Origin: an uncultured Agrobacterium sp.
Lineage (GTDB): Bacteria; Pseudomonadota; Alphaproteobacteria; Rhizobiales; Rhizobiaceae
Direction of reading: 5' to 3'
Assembly: GCA_913777615.1 (NCBI GenBank)
Contig: CAJYTK010000019.1
Span: 33,566 to 97,565 of the forward strand
DNA length: 64,000 nt
The translations under genes were made by a program, and so were the position numbers. Shown one piece after another: positions 17,815 through 27,603 of the stretch. Under the pieces are notes generated by a model. The model worked only from the letters and a program-made list of their open reading frames with translations. It did no database searches and was not told the origin of the DNA. Position 1 is the first letter of the stretch, and each line of letters opens with the position of its first letter.

Positions 17815-18042
17815 TCAGACAGCGAACAGGAGAAGGAGAGCAACGAGCAGCGAGAAGATGCCCAGAGCTTCCGTAACGGCGAAGCCGAATACCAGACGGC
17901 CGAACTGGCTGTCAGCGGCAGACGGGTTGCGCAGTGCGCCGGAGAGGAAATCGCCGAAGATACGGCCGAGAGCGAGGGACGTACCAGCCATGCCGAGGCA
18001 TGCGAGACCTGCGCCGATGTACTTTGCTGCTTCCGCTTCCAT
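17815..18042 (-). CDS. atpE: F0F1 ATP synthase subunit c
   Basis: 75 residues from the ATG at 18042, with AAGGAG seven bases upstream. Two helices form a hairpin; the polar loop is ALRNPSA and the proton-binding carboxylate is Glu58 in FAVTEALGIFSLLVALLLLF. The c ring rotates as protons pass. The usual sodium-binding residues are absent, so it is proton-coupled. Confidence 0.97.
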   Translation of the reverse strand: MEAEAAKYIGAGLACLGMAGTSLALGRIFGDFLSGALRNPSAADSQFGRLVFGFAVTEALGIFSLLVALLLLFAV

Positions 18043-18112
18043 ATTAAGCTCCTTGAAATGGTTGTTGCGGCTGTTTTTTGACACCCGGTTTCGGGGCCAG
18101 CGACTTTACTTC

Positions 18113-18862
18113 TCAGTGACCACCATGCACGGCGTCATTCAGGTACATGCACGTCAGTACCGCGAAGACATATGCCTGCAGGAAGGCTACGAGAAATTCG
18201 AGAGCGGTCATGGCGACCGTCATGAGGAGAGGCAGGATCGCGCCGCCAACACCCAGAGCGCCAAGCGCGCTCATGGAGGCGACAAAGCCTGCGAAGACCT
18301 TTAGCGTGATGTGACCGGCCAGCATGTTCGCAAAAAGACGAACCGAAAGGCTGATTGGACGCGACAGGAAGGAAATGATTTCAATGGATGAAACCAGCGG
18401 CAGAAGCACAGCTGGAACACCCGATGGCGCGAAGATGCCGAGGAAATGCAGACCATGCTTGTAAAAGCCGTAGACGACGACGGTACCGATGACGAGGCAC
18501 GACAGTGCGAAGGTGACGATGATCTGGCTCGTGACCGTGAAGAAATACGGGAACATTCCGAGAAGGTTAGCCGTCAGAACGAACATGAACAGCGAGAACA
18601 CGAAGGGGAAGAAAACCATCCCTTTCTTACCCGCACCTTCACGCAACATGGACGCGATAAATTCGTAGGACATTTCCGCAACGGACTGCATGCGACCCGG
18701 GATCAAACCACGGTTCGACGTTGCGAAGTAGAGGAAGCCGGACGCCGCTGCGACGGTAGCAACCATGAAAAGCGACGCATTTGTGAACGAAAAATCGACG
18801 CCACCGATGTTGATCGGGATAATCGGCTGCACCAAGAACTGATGAGTCGGATCGTTTGCCAC
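18113..18862 (-). CDS. atpB: F0F1 ATP synthase subunit a
   Basis: 249 residues with five to six membrane helices. The key segment [17 protein letters not shown] holds the conserved arginine that faces the c-ring carboxylate, and the C-terminal [30 protein letters not shown] is the usual last helix. Subunit a forms the proton half-channels. It starts 70 bases after atpI. Confidence 0.97.
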   Translation of the reverse strand: MANDPTHQFLVQPIIPINIGGVDFSFTNASLFMVATVAAASGFLYFATSNRGLIPGRMQSVAEMSYEFIASMLREGAGKKGMVFFPFVFSLFMFVLTANLLGMFPYFFTVTSQIIVTFALSCLVIGTVVVYGFYKHGLHFLGIFAPSGVPAVLLPLVSSIEIISFLSRPISLSVRLFANMLAGHITLKVFAGFVASMSALGALGVGGAILPLLMTVAMTALEFLVAFLQAYVFAVLTCMYLNDAVHGGH

Positions 18863-18932
18863 CGGCTGCCCTCTTTACCTGTTGCCGCACAAAGGCGGCA
18901 CCTCGTATCTATATTTAATGGAAAGAACGGCC

Positions 18933-19298
18933 TCAGCCGTTTTTCTCCCCACCCTGATCTTTCCCCAGCCCGTCCTCAAGCAGCGGCGGCTTGGCCACTA
19001 CCCCTGCGGACCGCAGAACATTCAATACACCCGCGCAAAAACCGAGAAGGAGAAGAATGATCATCCCCCACGGCGATGTGCCGGCAAAATGGTCCAGAAG
19101 ATAACCTAGCATCGCGCCGACGATTACTGCGGAGATGAACTCGGAAGAAAGCTTGATCGCCAGTGCAAAGCCTTTTCGGCTCTCCTGTGCGTTCTGCTCC
19201 GTCCGCCTCTCCGCTGCGTCCTCCGCATGCACCTTTGCCAGTCCCTCGGCAAGACGCTTGCGCCGCTCATCCAGACTATCGTTACGGTTGCCGGTCAT
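18933..19298 (-). CDS. atpI: ATP synthase assembly protein AtpI/AtpZ-like
   Basis: 121 residues: a charged N-terminal half (DERRKRLAEGLAKVHAEDAAERRTEQNAQ) then two helices (FISAVIVGAMLGYLLDHFAG and MIILLLLGFCAGVLNVLRSAG). This is the AtpZ/AtpI family, which helps assemble or stabilise the c ring, and it is the first gene of the F0 operon as usual. It follows a clear promoter at 19403-19431. Confidence 0.9.
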   Translation of the reverse strand: MTGNRNDSLDERRKRLAEGLAKVHAEDAAERRTEQNAQESRKGFALAIKLSSEFISAVIVGAMLGYLLDHFAGTSPWGMIILLLLGFCAGVLNVLRSAGVVAKPPLLEDGLGKDQGGEKNG

Positions 19299-19402
19299 TT
19301 CAAATCCCGCCCTTTTCGCTCCGTTCCAGCTGCGCCAGAACCCTTTGGAGTTGTAAACGGCAGGGCTTTCAGCCTGTTCCAGCCCGCTCTGAAGTCGCGC
19401 GC

Positions 19403-19431
19403 AACATAGTTTTAGGGACTTCTCTAGTCAA
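19403..19431 (-). promoter_or_regulatory. sigma70-type promoter of the atp F0 operon
   Basis: On the minus strand, TTGACT, a 17-base spacer and TATGTT lie about 105 bases before atpI. The spacing is canonical and five of six bases match at -35. Confidence 0.6.
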
Positions 19432-19599
19432 GGCACCGTCGGCGCTTGTTTCAGCACAAATTAATGAATTAAAATCAATAGCTTACCTGACAAACACGGA
19501 ATCTTCGCGCTGTTTGATGCCAGAATCGGCATTTTTGACGCGAGTTTTGCAGGAAAATCCACGTGATCGTGAGAGCGCTTCCTCGTTAATGGATAGGCT

Positions 19600-20775
19600 C
19601 TAGCTCCAACCGCCACCATAGGTACGGTAGAAGACGTGCAACCCGATTCTGCCGACCTTCTTCATGGACCTCCCCCAGGCCGGACGCACGTATACGGCAT
19701 GGTAATGGGTTGCGGAGCCCACTTCCTTCAGCCAGATCTTGCCGGCGGTGGTTGCCATGGCGACTTCACGCGCCATCTTCCAATGGCGTTCGGAGTTAAC
19801 GCGGTCCTTGATGTTGTCACAGGCAAAGGAGAACTGGCAGCGATTGCGCCAGTCCTTGTTCTGATAGACCACACCACAGATCGTCTTCGGATAGGCGGGA
19901 TTGCGCACGCGGTTGAGAATGACCTGGGCAACGGCGGCCTGCCCTTTTACGGACTCGCCGCGCGCCTCGAAATAGATGCCGGAAGCCAAGCATTGCTGTT
20001 CTGCGGCTGAAAAGGCTTCGGCGGGAAGCGGGGTCGCGGCCCAGGCATGGTCATCGGAAGAGACCGGTGGAATGAAACGGCCCGTGTCCGGCTTTCTCAA
20101 GATCGCGTCAAAGGGAGATTCGCGGGCGAAATCGGGTTCTGCGGGCGCATAGGCGGTTGCCAGAATATCCGGGGTGCGATTGGTCACGAGATCCGCGAGC
20201 ATGGGCGACATCGACTTGTCCGCTTTTTTCTCATCGCGACGGAAATAGAAAGACGCAAGCTCGATGTCTTTGCTCTTCTTCGGCTTAACGAAGGCGGTTC
20301 GGTCCTTACGCTTCAGCGGCTCTACATCAATCATGCTGGTGCGCTGCAAAACCGAGCCTGCAGTAAAAGCTTTGGGGGGCTGCATGACTTCGGTCGCCAT
20401 CACCCTGCCCTTCTTCGCAGCACGGTTGACGCGTTCGCTATCAGGTGTCGTTTCGCGTCCGCTCTTATTGGTGACGAAAGCAACCTTGCGACCGTCCGGA
20501 AGCGTCATCCCCGCCCCGGCGATCGCGGCGGTATCGCTTGCATCATTGAAGGCCAGTGAAGCGTTGTGGACGGAACCTGCGGGAGAGTTCGTCAGCACCA
20601 TGCGCCACTGCTCGCCGCCAGCATCCAGACCAGCAAGAAGAGATGCGAGATCGGCGCGTGCCGCGAGAGAGGGAAAGGCAAGCCAGGCCACGAGGCCAAA
20701 AACAACAGGCGAGGTCCACTTCTCATAGGCAATGAGGGGCCCGCGACGCGATACTTTTCTTGAACGCAAAACCAT
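19600..20775 (-). CDS. SleB-type cell wall hydrolase
   Basis: About 391 residues from the ATG at 20775; the start is uncertain and a TTG at 20793 is an alternative. A membrane or signal helix (VVFGLVAWLAFPSLAARA) leads a long, low-complexity linker of about 220 residues. The C-terminal Hydrolase_2 domain carries ECLASGIYFEARGESVKGQAAVAQVILNRVRNPAYPKTICGVVYQN; the Glu in YFEARGE is the expected catalytic acid. SleB-like lytic transglycosylases cleave peptidoglycan. In non-sporulating rhizobia these serve wall remodelling. It is downstream of the TadE genes on the same strand but 168 bases away. Confidence 0.88.
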   Translation of the reverse strand: MVLRSRKVSRRGPLIAYEKWTSPVVFGLVAWLAFPSLAARADLASLLAGLDAGGEQWRMVLTNSPAGSVHNASLAFNDASDTAAIAGAGMTLPDGRKVAFVTNKSGRETTPDSERVNRAAKKGRVMATEVMQPPKAFTAGSVLQRTSMIDVEPLKRKDRTAFVKPKKSKDIELASFYFRRDEKKADKSMSPMLADLVTNRTPDILATAYAPAEPDFARESPFDAILRKPDTGRFIPPVSSDDHAWAATPLPAEAFSAAEQQCLASGIYFEARGESVKGQAAVAQVILNRVRNPAYPKTICGVVYQNKDWRNRCQFSFACDNIKDRVNSERHWKMAREVAMATTAGKIWLKEVGSATHYHAVYVRPAWGRSMKKVGRIGLHVFYRTYGGGWS

Positions 20776-20943
20776 GACTCCGGACACACGCAAACAACTT
20801 GCTACACAACCGGATAATCTCTCATTAACCTTGATGCTTGGTTAACGGACACGCGGAAAGGTTTCTTGCATTCAGGCGATCAAACCTGCCCGGATATTGA
20901 AGGATCATTGTATATGGGATCGATGGGGAGGAGGCTTCGAATC

Positions 20944-21381
20944 TCAGTTATCGGCGTGACATGCTTCCGCTTTAAGCCTGCTTCCACCTGCAAGTGATGT
21001 CAGTAGTTCTGGTATGACGGTTTCGAACCGGTATTCGATAGTTGCTTTGGAAAACCCTTCGAGACCGCTGCAACTGACATTGCGAGCCAGAGTGATGTCC
21101 GCCGAATCGAGGTCGATGATCCAGACGGCCGCCTGGGCGTGCGCGAAAGACATCGAGCGCTTTTGATCATAAACGCCGCCATCTTCGCATTCCAACTGGG
21201 GAATAGCCATGCACCGTGCTGTCGCGATCGCCGTCTCGTAGAGGGCATGGCTCGTCCAGACCAGTCGTGACAACTCGATGATGCCCAACAACAGAAGAAG
21301 AAATACAGGCGCAACCAGAGCGAATTCCACGGCGCTTGCACCATGACGTTCGACGAAAAATCTGCGAATGGCCTTGCTCAC
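20944..21381 (-). CDS. TadE-like pseudopilin/pilus assembly protein
   Basis: 145 residues. FVERHGASAVEFALVAPVFLLLLLGIIELSRLVWTSHALYETAIATARCMA is the TadE motif: a short basic N-terminus, G-A-x-E before a single helix, then an extracytoplasmic domain with several Cys. TadE proteins belong to Flp/Tad pilus systems. It overlaps the preceding TadE-like gene by ATGA (21378-21381), so the two are translationally coupled. No tad ATPase or secretin lies in the window. Confidence 0.84.
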   Translation of the reverse strand: MSKAIRRFFVERHGASAVEFALVAPVFLLLLLGIIELSRLVWTSHALYETAIATARCMAIPQLECEDGGVYDQKRSMSFAHAQAAVWIIDLDSADITLARNVSCSGLEGFSKATIEYRFETVIPELLTSLAGGSRLKAEACHADN

Positions 21382-21974
21382 TGTGCCTGCACCATTGCAC
21401 TGGCTGCGATAGTGCTACCGTTCAAAGCACCCAGCATCGAGGAGAAAGGCGCGTAATCCCGCTTTACGATGATGGCGACATACTTTCCGGCGCGTCCGCC
21501 ATTCGGGCAGGCCGCGTTACAGCTATACTGAGCACCCCATTCTAAAGACGACGGCGTGCCTTTGGGACAATAGCAGGCATCAGCTCTGGCCGGCTGACCG
21601 TCGAGCGTCACCTTCGCTCCATCATTGACCGCCTGCGGGCCGTTATTGATATCGACAAGGACGTCAACGTCGTCCGATGAGTTGTTGGCGACGATAGAGA
21701 CGAGATTTTTGGCCAGCGCGCCACCATTGGCACTATCGACCTGATCGACATGGGCGACCGCATAGCTCGCACTTGCCGACACCGCTCCTTCGAGTTTGAA
21801 GCGCGAAAATATCAGCATTCCGATATCCGCACTTCCGACAACGATGACAGCAAAAAGCGGTATAACCAGCGCAAATTCGATTGCCGCATTGCCGCTTTTA
21901 TCTTTCAAAGCAGCGCGTGCGCGACCGAGTGTCGCGAACCATCGGCCGATCCTTGTTTTCGAAAACGCGATCAT
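21378..21974 (-). CDS. second TadE/TadG-like pilus assembly protein
   Basis: 198 residues from the ATG at 21974, which overlaps the upstream stop codon by ATGA. The N-terminal LKDKSGNAAIEFALVIPLFAVIVVGSADIGMLIFSRFKLEGAVSASASYA is a TadE domain. The rest is extracytoplasmic, with a Cys-rich region (DACYCPKGTPSSLEWGAQYSCNAACPNG). The three-gene string 22795-20944 therefore has two overlapping junctions and looks like one operon of Flp pilus minor components. Confidence 0.84.
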   Translation of the reverse strand: MIAFSKTRIGRWFATLGRARAALKDKSGNAAIEFALVIPLFAVIVVGSADIGMLIFSRFKLEGAVSASASYAVAHVDQVDSANGGALAKNLVSIVANNSSDDVDVLVDINNGPQAVNDGAKVTLDGQPARADACYCPKGTPSSLEWGAQYSCNAACPNGGRAGKYVAIIVKRDYAPFSSMLGALNGSTIAASAMVQAQ

Positions 21975-22795
21975 TGCAGCCACGCCACCTTTCCGGCCTT
22001 GCTCAGTTGTGTGCATGGGGAAATAGCCTGGAAACCGCCTGAAAGGGAAATGCTCGTTCCAATCAGTTGGAGGCAGCCACTGCTGGCATCGCCGATCTGT
22101 CCCCCGCCTCCGAACTCAACCGTGCCGTTCGGAAAATAAAATGCCCCGGAGATTTTTGCCTGGCCGCCGGACGTGATCACCGCACCTCCCTTCTTAGTGG
22201 AAGACTGCGGGCCTATAATCGCCAAATCGGCATAAGCGCCGGCCTTGGGCGCATTTAGCGTGATTGCATTGCCCCCCGTCAGACAAAAAGACTTCTTGTT
22301 ACAATCCGAGCCTGATGGTGTGTCGACGCCTGAGACAATGATCGTGACGTCTTTGCCGGACACCGCGACATTGTCGCTGCACGATGCGCCACCGGTATTG
22401 ACGGAAAAATAGCCGTCGATCGTGTAGGTGCCGGAACCAAGCTTGGCACCGCCAGCCAGATTGACGTTTCCGGATATGTCGTGCTCGGCACTTGCGGGAA
22501 GCGTAATGCAGCTGCCACCCCCGCCGCCATTTAAATCCCCGTTCAATCTGAAAATACCTTTGCCGGTGTTGGCATCCGCCATCACCGCGACAGCGCCGCC
22601 GCCCAGCGCAACGGCATTGCGGCCGCTCGATTTTCCAATCGTGTAACTATTGGAGGTGCCGAGGCCAAGTTTGAGTGATGCCCCACCACCGACATAGAAA
22701 CCCGCGTCCAGCACAAATTTACTTGGGCCGCCTATCGTTATTTTTCCGGAGGAGCAGAGGCTATAGCGCGCGTCGTCGCATTTTTCGTCTCCCAT
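21971..22795 (-). pseudogene. C-terminal part of a TadG-like pilus protein, 5' truncated
   Basis: Reading from the only in-frame ATG at 22795 gives 274 residues of Gly/Ser-rich beta-repeat sequence (GAGFYVGGGASLKLG, ISGNVNLAGGAKLGSGTYTI, ISGAFYFPNGTVEFGGGGQIG). This is the C-terminal half of large TadG-like Flp pilus proteins. It lacks the N-terminal TadE-type helix and any signal peptide. The open frame continues upstream to a stop at 22838-22840 with more of the same repeat (GADLTFGAGAFYFG) but no start codon, and the ATG has no ribosome site. I infer a gene whose 5' half has been lost. A short functional protein cannot be excluded. Confidence 0.55.
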
Positions 22796-22840
22796 ACCGA
22801 AATAGAAGGCGCCTGCTCCGAACGTGAGATCAGCACCTCA

Positions 22841-23193
22841 ATGTAGAAAATCTTTCGTATTCAAAAAGAGGTTCAGTAAAGGCAGCGTTATGGCGGCTTC
22901 GGCCTCATGCCATCTGGGAATAAACTCAGATCGCTGAGTTAAAGAAAATTATTTTTCACTCTCATAATCGTTGAATATTGACGAATATAAGTGCGGATTG
23001 AAACAACAAGAAATGGCATCGTAGTCGAGTCGACACGTGCAGATATTTGCGCGGAAAGATACGTATTATTTATTAACAGCAGGACAGCTAAACACGAAAC
23101 AAACTTAATACGACAAATATGCCTCGAACTCGCCCTTGAAAATACAACTTATAATAAAATCCAATTCATGCGACAATCCAGAATATAGGTTAG
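22841..23193. other. AT-rich gap between the truncated TadG gene and kup
   Basis: About 350 bases, clearly poorer in GC than either side. One AT-rich 65-codon frame opens with a GTG at 22991 but has no ribosome site and no recognisable product. This is the stretch in which the missing 5' half of the TadG-like gene would be expected. I see no insertion-sequence ends. Confidence 0.6.
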
Positions 23194-23242
23194 GATCTAA
23201 AGCGTACGAGCGAATCTGAAAGATCGCGACACGCTTTAGATC
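23194..23242. repeat. 49-bp palindromic element at the kup 3' end
   Basis: Arms GATCTAAAGCGT (23194-23205) and its exact reverse complement (23231-23242) enclose a second, inner stem (GCG-ATCT with AGAT-CGC, one bulged A). As RNA it makes a long interrupted hairpin. The right arm overlaps the kup stop codon (23236-23238). The sequence has the look of a dispersed rhizobial intergenic palindrome. Confidence 0.9.
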
Positions 23243-25158
23243 ACCACATGCGATCCCAGTTCGACGACCCGGTTTGCGGGAAGGCGGAAGTAATCCGATG
23301 GATCAGCAGCGTTTTCTGCGAGAGCGATGAAAAGCCTGTTCTGCCAGCCCGGCATGCCAGACTTCGGATCGGGCACAAGTTTGCGACGACCGAGATAAAA
23401 CGAGGTCGACATGATGTCGAACTTGTAGCCCGTACGACGCAGATAGCCGAGTGCCTGGGTGACGTTCTGGGTTTCCATGAAGCCGAAATGCAATTCCACC
23501 ACGACGAAGCGTTCGCTGACCTTGGTCATGGTGTAACGTTTGTCCGGATGAACGCGCGGCGTATCTTCGGTTCGGATCGTCAGGATCACGTTCTTGTCGT
23601 GCAGAACGTGATTGTGCTTGAGGTTGTGGAGCAATGCGGCGGGCGCAGTTTCGGGATCGCCGGTCAGGAAGATCGCCGTGCCGGGAATGCGCACGGGCGC
23701 ATGGGCGCTTTCCTTCTCTACAGAGGCGACGAAGGCTTTCAAAGGCACGTCGGTTCTACGGGTCTTCGCGAAGAGGATTTTCGATCCGCGCTGCCACGTG
23801 ATCATGATGACGGTAAAGGCAATCGCCAGCAGCACTGGCACATAGCCACCATCATGGATCTTCAAGAGGTTGGCGCCGAGGAAGATCAGTTCCAGCGTGA
23901 TGAAAGGCAAAACGACCAGCAGTGTCAGCGGCAGCGACCATTTCCAATGGCTGCGCGCGAACTGGAAAAACAGCAGACTGGTTACCACCATCGCGCCGGT
24001 CACGGAGATACCATAGGCGGTAGCCAGCGCATCGGAGCTTTTGAAGGTCAGAACCAACGCCACGACGCCGAAGAGCAACACGGTGTTGACCGATGGCAGA
24101 TAGATCTGTCCCGTGTTGGTTTCCGATGTGAAGAGGATTTCCATGCGCGGCAGGTAGCCGAGGTTGATCGCCTGACGCACCATCGAAAACGCCCCGGTGA
24201 TGACGGCTTGACTGGCGATGATAGTCGCGGCCGTTGCCAGGATCACTGCTGGTAACAACGCCCATTGCGGGAACATGAGGTAGAAGGGATTTGACATGGT
24301 GGACTGGTCTTTCAGGACCAGCGCGCCTTGACCGAGATAGTTGAGGGTGAGAGCCGGAAAAACCAGCACAAACCAGGCCCACTGGATGGGCTTTCGACCG
24401 AAATGGCCAAGATCCGCATAGAGCGCTTCGGCCCCTGTAATCGTCAGAAAGACAGCACCGAGCACCACGAGGCCATAGAAGCCCTCGTTCATTAGAAACT
24501 CGACCGCATGGATCGGATTGAAGGAATAGAGGATCCTATAATCGTCGGAGATATGTAGAAGACCGACGAGGCCCATCACGATGAACCAGACGGCGGTAAT
24601 TGGGCCGAAGAACCTAGCGACAATCTCCGTGCCGTGCGACTGGATGGCGAAGAGGCCGACGAGAATACCGAGCGATATGGGAATGATGAACTCATCCATT
24701 GCCGGCGTGACGAGTTTCAGCCCTTCCACGGCAGAGAGAACGGAAAGCGCCGGTGTGATCATGGCGTCGCCCAGGAAAAGCGCAGCACCAATCAGACCAA
24801 GCATGATGAGGAAATTGCGCCGTGCGCCGGCCGTTTTCATCAGCAGCGCCAGAAGCGAGAGCGTGCCGCCCTCGCCGTCATTGTCCGCCCTCAGGAGAAA
24901 GCTGATATATTTGATGGTGACGATGATAGTCAGAGACCAGATCATCAGCGAAATCAAGCCAATAATCTCGGCTTCCGTCAGCCCGTCCTGTGAGATCGGC
25001 TTCAAGGCTTCGCGGAAGGCGTAAAGAGGGCTGGTGCCGATATCGCCGTAAACGACGCCGATGGAGCCGAGCATGGCAGCGAACAAGCCCTTAGCTTGGT
25101 GCTCCTCCACGTCCGGCTTGTCCAGCATTTCCTTCTCAAACGGATTTGGCATGTGCAT
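23236..25158 (-). CDS. kup: Kup-family potassium uptake protein
   Basis: 640 residues. The family block [30 protein letters not shown] is at the N-terminus, followed by about twelve membrane helices and a C-terminal cytoplasmic domain (about 460-640) with [32 protein letters not shown]. Kup proteins import potassium, probably with protons. Its start is 9 bases after the corA stop, so the two are likely cotranscribed. A second ATG two codons in is equally possible. Confidence 0.96.
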   Translation of the reverse strand: MHMPNPFEKEMLDKPDVEEHQAKGLFAAMLGSIGVVYGDIGTSPLYAFREALKPISQDGLTEAEIIGLISLMIWSLTIIVTIKYISFLLRADNDGEGGTLSLLALLMKTAGARRNFLIMLGLIGAALFLGDAMITPALSVLSAVEGLKLVTPAMDEFIIPISLGILVGLFAIQSHGTEIVARFFGPITAVWFIVMGLVGLLHISDDYRILYSFNPIHAVEFLMNEGFYGLVVLGAVFLTITGAEALYADLGHFGRKPIQWAWFVLVFPALTLNYLGQGALVLKDQSTMSNPFYLMFPQWALLPAVILATAATIIASQAVITGAFSMVRQAINLGYLPRMEILFTSETNTGQIYLPSVNTVLLFGVVALVLTFKSSDALATAYGISVTGAMVVTSLLFFQFARSHWKWSLPLTLLVVLPFITLELIFLGANLLKIHDGGYVPVLLAIAFTVIMITWQRGSKILFAKTRRTDVPLKAFVASVEKESAHAPVRIPGTAIFLTGDPETAPAALLHNLKHNHVLHDKNVILTIRTEDTPRVHPDKRYTMTKVSERFVVVELHFGFMETQNVTQALGYLRRTGYKFDIMSTSFYLGRRKLVPDPKSGMPGWQNRLFIALAENAADPSDYFRLPANRVVELGSHVVI

Positions 25159-25167
25159 TCTAGCTCT

Positions 25168-26145
25168 TCAGAGCCAGCCCTTCCAACGGAAAACAATGAA
25201 CGGGATGATCGCCGATATCAGCATGACGAATATTGCCAGCGGGTAACCGTAGCTCCACTGCAACTCCGGCATATGCGCGAAGTTCATTCCGTAAATGGAG
25301 GCCACCAGCGTTGGCGGCAGAAACACCACGGACGCGATGGAAAAAATCTTGATGATCGCATTTTGCTCGACATTGATGATGCCGAGCGATGCATCCAGCA
25401 AAAAGGTAAGATTGCCGGAGATGTAGGAAACGTGTTCAGAAAGAGAATGGATGTCCCGCGAAATGGAGGCGCCCATTTCTCTTGCGTCCTTGTCCTGGTG
25501 AACAACGGAAGTCGCCTGGAGGAATGACTGCATGCGTGCGAGCGAAGTCAGACTGTCGCGGACTTTAGAAGCGAGCCGATGGAAAGAGGCTATTTCAGCG
25601 ATCTTGTCTTCGAGGTAGCGCGGCGCCTTGCGCTTGCTGCGCGCCTCGCCGCCGAATATTCCCTTCGCTACGTGATCGATGCCAATCACGCTATTCTCGA
25701 TGATCTCTGCCGTACGATCAACGATGGTCTCAAGCAACTTCAACAGCAGAACGGCCCCGCTCGCTATCTCATGCGGCGTGCGGGTGATGGCCGCGATGAA
25801 GAGGTTGAACGACTTAGGCTCGGCGTATCGGATCGTCACCAGTCTGTTGCCCGCCAGGATGAACGCCACATCGGTCAGCTGCGGATCGGAAGAATCAGCT
25901 TTCCAGACGAGTGACGCCGTCATGAAGACATTATCGTCTTCCTTATAGAGCCGGCTGGAGGGCTCGATATCTTTCAGATCCTCACGGGTGGGAAGCTCTG
26001 TGCCAAGCAGAGTCTCGACACGTTTTTCCTCGTCACGATGGGGATTGATAAGATCGATCCAGATGATGTCGTCCGCGATATGCGTAAGCTCTCTGTCCGA
26101 GGACAGGCTGATCGCCTCGCAATTCGAGCGATAGGCTTTTATCAA
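25168..26145 (-). CDS. corA: CorA-family magnesium/divalent cation transporter
   Basis: 325 residues. The large cytoplasmic N-terminal domain (about 1-265) ends in a long helix, then TM1 with the pore motif YGMNF and the short periplasmic loop AHMPELQWSYGYPL, then TM2 and the basic C-terminal tail RWKGWL. GMN is diagnostic of CorA. It forms pentamers that admit Mg2+. It is followed by kup, an ion-uptake pair. Confidence 0.94.
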   Translation of the reverse strand: MIKAYRSNCEAISLSSDRELTHIADDIIWIDLINPHRDEEKRVETLLGTELPTREDLKDIEPSSRLYKEDDNVFMTASLVWKADSSDPQLTDVAFILAGNRLVTIRYAEPKSFNLFIAAITRTPHEIASGAVLLLKLLETIVDRTAEIIENSVIGIDHVAKGIFGGEARSKRKAPRYLEDKIAEIASFHRLASKVRDSLTSLARMQSFLQATSVVHQDKDAREMGASISRDIHSLSEHVSYISGNLTFLLDASLGIINVEQNAIIKIFSIASVVFLPPTLVASIYGMNFAHMPELQWSYGYPLAIFVMLISAIIPFIVFRWKGWL

Positions 26146-26472
26146 TCAGTTTCTCCGGTCCGCGGTGCCGAATATCGTCGGCTGGTCGATCTAGCACATC
26201 ATGCGTGGCGTTCGCAAACGCACGAATACGGCTGCGGTTCAGACGGCGCAGGGCTATGCTCCCAACGAGGTAAAGAATCAAGCGGTATTTTCGTTGGCCC
26301 ATCCTGGCTCAAGGCCAACAAACCACCTCATACTTCAGAAAATGTCATCCAAAACAAACTATTGGTCCGATTTTTACTCGGACCCAATACTGGTGCCCTG
26401 CTTCTTATGAGCAGTTGATATGCGATCAATGCATCGATGCCGGAGCAGTTTCGGCATATTTTTCAACGCTTT
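26146..26472. other. gap between corA and mrp
   Basis: About 327 bases without a supportable gene. Two 7-bp hairpins occur: GTTGGCC/GGCCAAC at 26293-26319 and GGTCCGA/TCGGACC at 26364-26384. The corA promoter must lie in the part nearest 26145. Confidence 0.6.
26364..26384 (-). terminator. possible terminator after mrp
   Basis: A 7-bp perfect stem with a seven-base loop lies 89 bases past the mrp stop. On the minus strand it is followed by AATAGTTTGTTTT, a weak U-rich tail. Confidence 0.4.
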
Positions 26473-27603
26473 CTATTCAAATACGATCTTTGGCGCGGTT
26501 CGTCCGGACCCTCTTGAGATCTCTGTCCACACCTTTTGTGCGATATCCTGATAGGCAAGCGCTTGTGGACCTTGCGGCTCGTTGACGGTGATGGGCGTGC
26601 CGGCGTCCGACATTTCCCGGATCGCGATGGTCAAAGGCACCGCGCCAAGGAACGGAACGCCAATGCGGCCAGCCTCGGCCTCGGCACCACCATGGCCAAA
26701 AATATCGTAGCGCTTTCCAGTATCGGGCGCGACGAAATAGCTCATGTTTTCAACGATCCCGAGAAGCGGCACCTCGACCTTGCGAAACATGGTGATGCCC
26801 TTACGTGCATCGATCAGGGCGAGATCCTGCGGGGTGGAAACGATGACCGCTCCTGCCAGCGGCACCTGCTGGGCGATCGTCAGTTGCACGTCGCCAGTTC
26901 CCGGCGGCATATCGAGAACCAATATGTCCAAATCGCCCCACATGACTTCGCGCAGCATTTGCATCAACGCCGACTGCACCATCGGACCGCGCCAGATCAT
27001 TGCAGCTTCTTCGTCCACCAGAAATCCCATGGACATGACCTTCAGGCCGTAATTCTCCATGGGCATGATCGTGCGTCCTTCGCCCTGCTTAGGGCGACCC
27101 GAAATGCCGAGCAATCGCGGAATGGACGGACCATATATATCTGCATCCAACACGCCCACGCGCAAGCCGTGCGCCTGTAACCCGAGAGCGAGATTGACGG
27201 CAGTGGTGGATTTACCCACCCCGCCCTTACCGGAAGCGACAGCGATGATCGCGCCGATACCAGGCACACCGGCCTTTCCCTGTTGTTGCGGCGCAGGTCG
27301 CTGTGGTGCAGGCGGTGCTTTCGCTGCGGCTGCTGTGGCTGAACTACCGGGCCTGCTATTGGCCGTGAGGGCGACGACGGCGACCTTGATGCCAGGAACA
27401 GTCAGCGTTGCTTTTTCCGCAGCCAGACGCAGTGGTTCAAGTTCATTCGCCTTTGCGGCAGGCACCGTAATGGAAAAATAGGCCTTGGCATCGGCCAGAA
27501 AGATCTCCGATACCATGCCCAGTGCGACGATGCTTTTATCGCTGCCTGGAAAGATCACCTGCTCGAGTGCCTGTTCGATCTGTCTCTTATCTAGCTGTGC
27601 CAT
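26473..27603 (-). CDS. mrp: Mrp/ApbC-type P-loop ATPase, iron-sulfur cluster carrier
   Basis: About 376 residues from the ATG at 27603, which has GGAG five bases upstream. An N-terminal DUF59/MIP18-like domain (about 1-80) is joined by a Pro/Ala/Gln linker to a P-loop domain with the deviant Walker A ASGKGGVGKST (123-133). Mrp/ApbC proteins carry Fe-S clusters to target enzymes. Normally a CxxC follows ENMSYF, but here the residues are APDT (292-295), so the usual cluster-binding cysteines are missing. The rest of the fold is intact. Confidence 0.93.
   Translation of the reverse strand: MAQLDKRQIEQALEQVIFPGSDKSIVALGMVSEIFLADAKAYFSITVPAAKANELEPLRLAAEKATLTVPGIKVAVVALTANSRPGSSATAAAAKAPPAPQRPAPQQQGKAGVPGIGAIIAVASGKGGVGKSTTAVNLALGLQAHGLRVGVLDADIYGPSIPRLLGISGRPKQGEGRTIMPMENYGLKVMSMGFLVDEEAAMIWRGPMVQSALMQMLREVMWGDLDILVLDMPPGTGDVQLTIAQQVPLAGAVIVSTPQDLALIDARKGITMFRKVEVPLLGIVENMSYFVAPDTGKRYDIFGHGGAEAEAGRIGVPFLGAVPLTIAIREMSDAGTPITVNEPQGPQALAYQDIAQKVWTEISRGSGRTAPKIVFE

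Noticed and set aside
22991-23188. 65-codon plus-strand frame in the AT-rich gap next to kup
   Set aside because: GTG start without a ribosome site, AT-driven composition, and no similarity that I recognise.
22796-23242. A mobile element as the cause of the tadG truncation
   Set aside because: I saw no transposase, no terminal inverted repeats of insertion-sequence type and no target duplication; the 49-bp palindrome alone does not define one.
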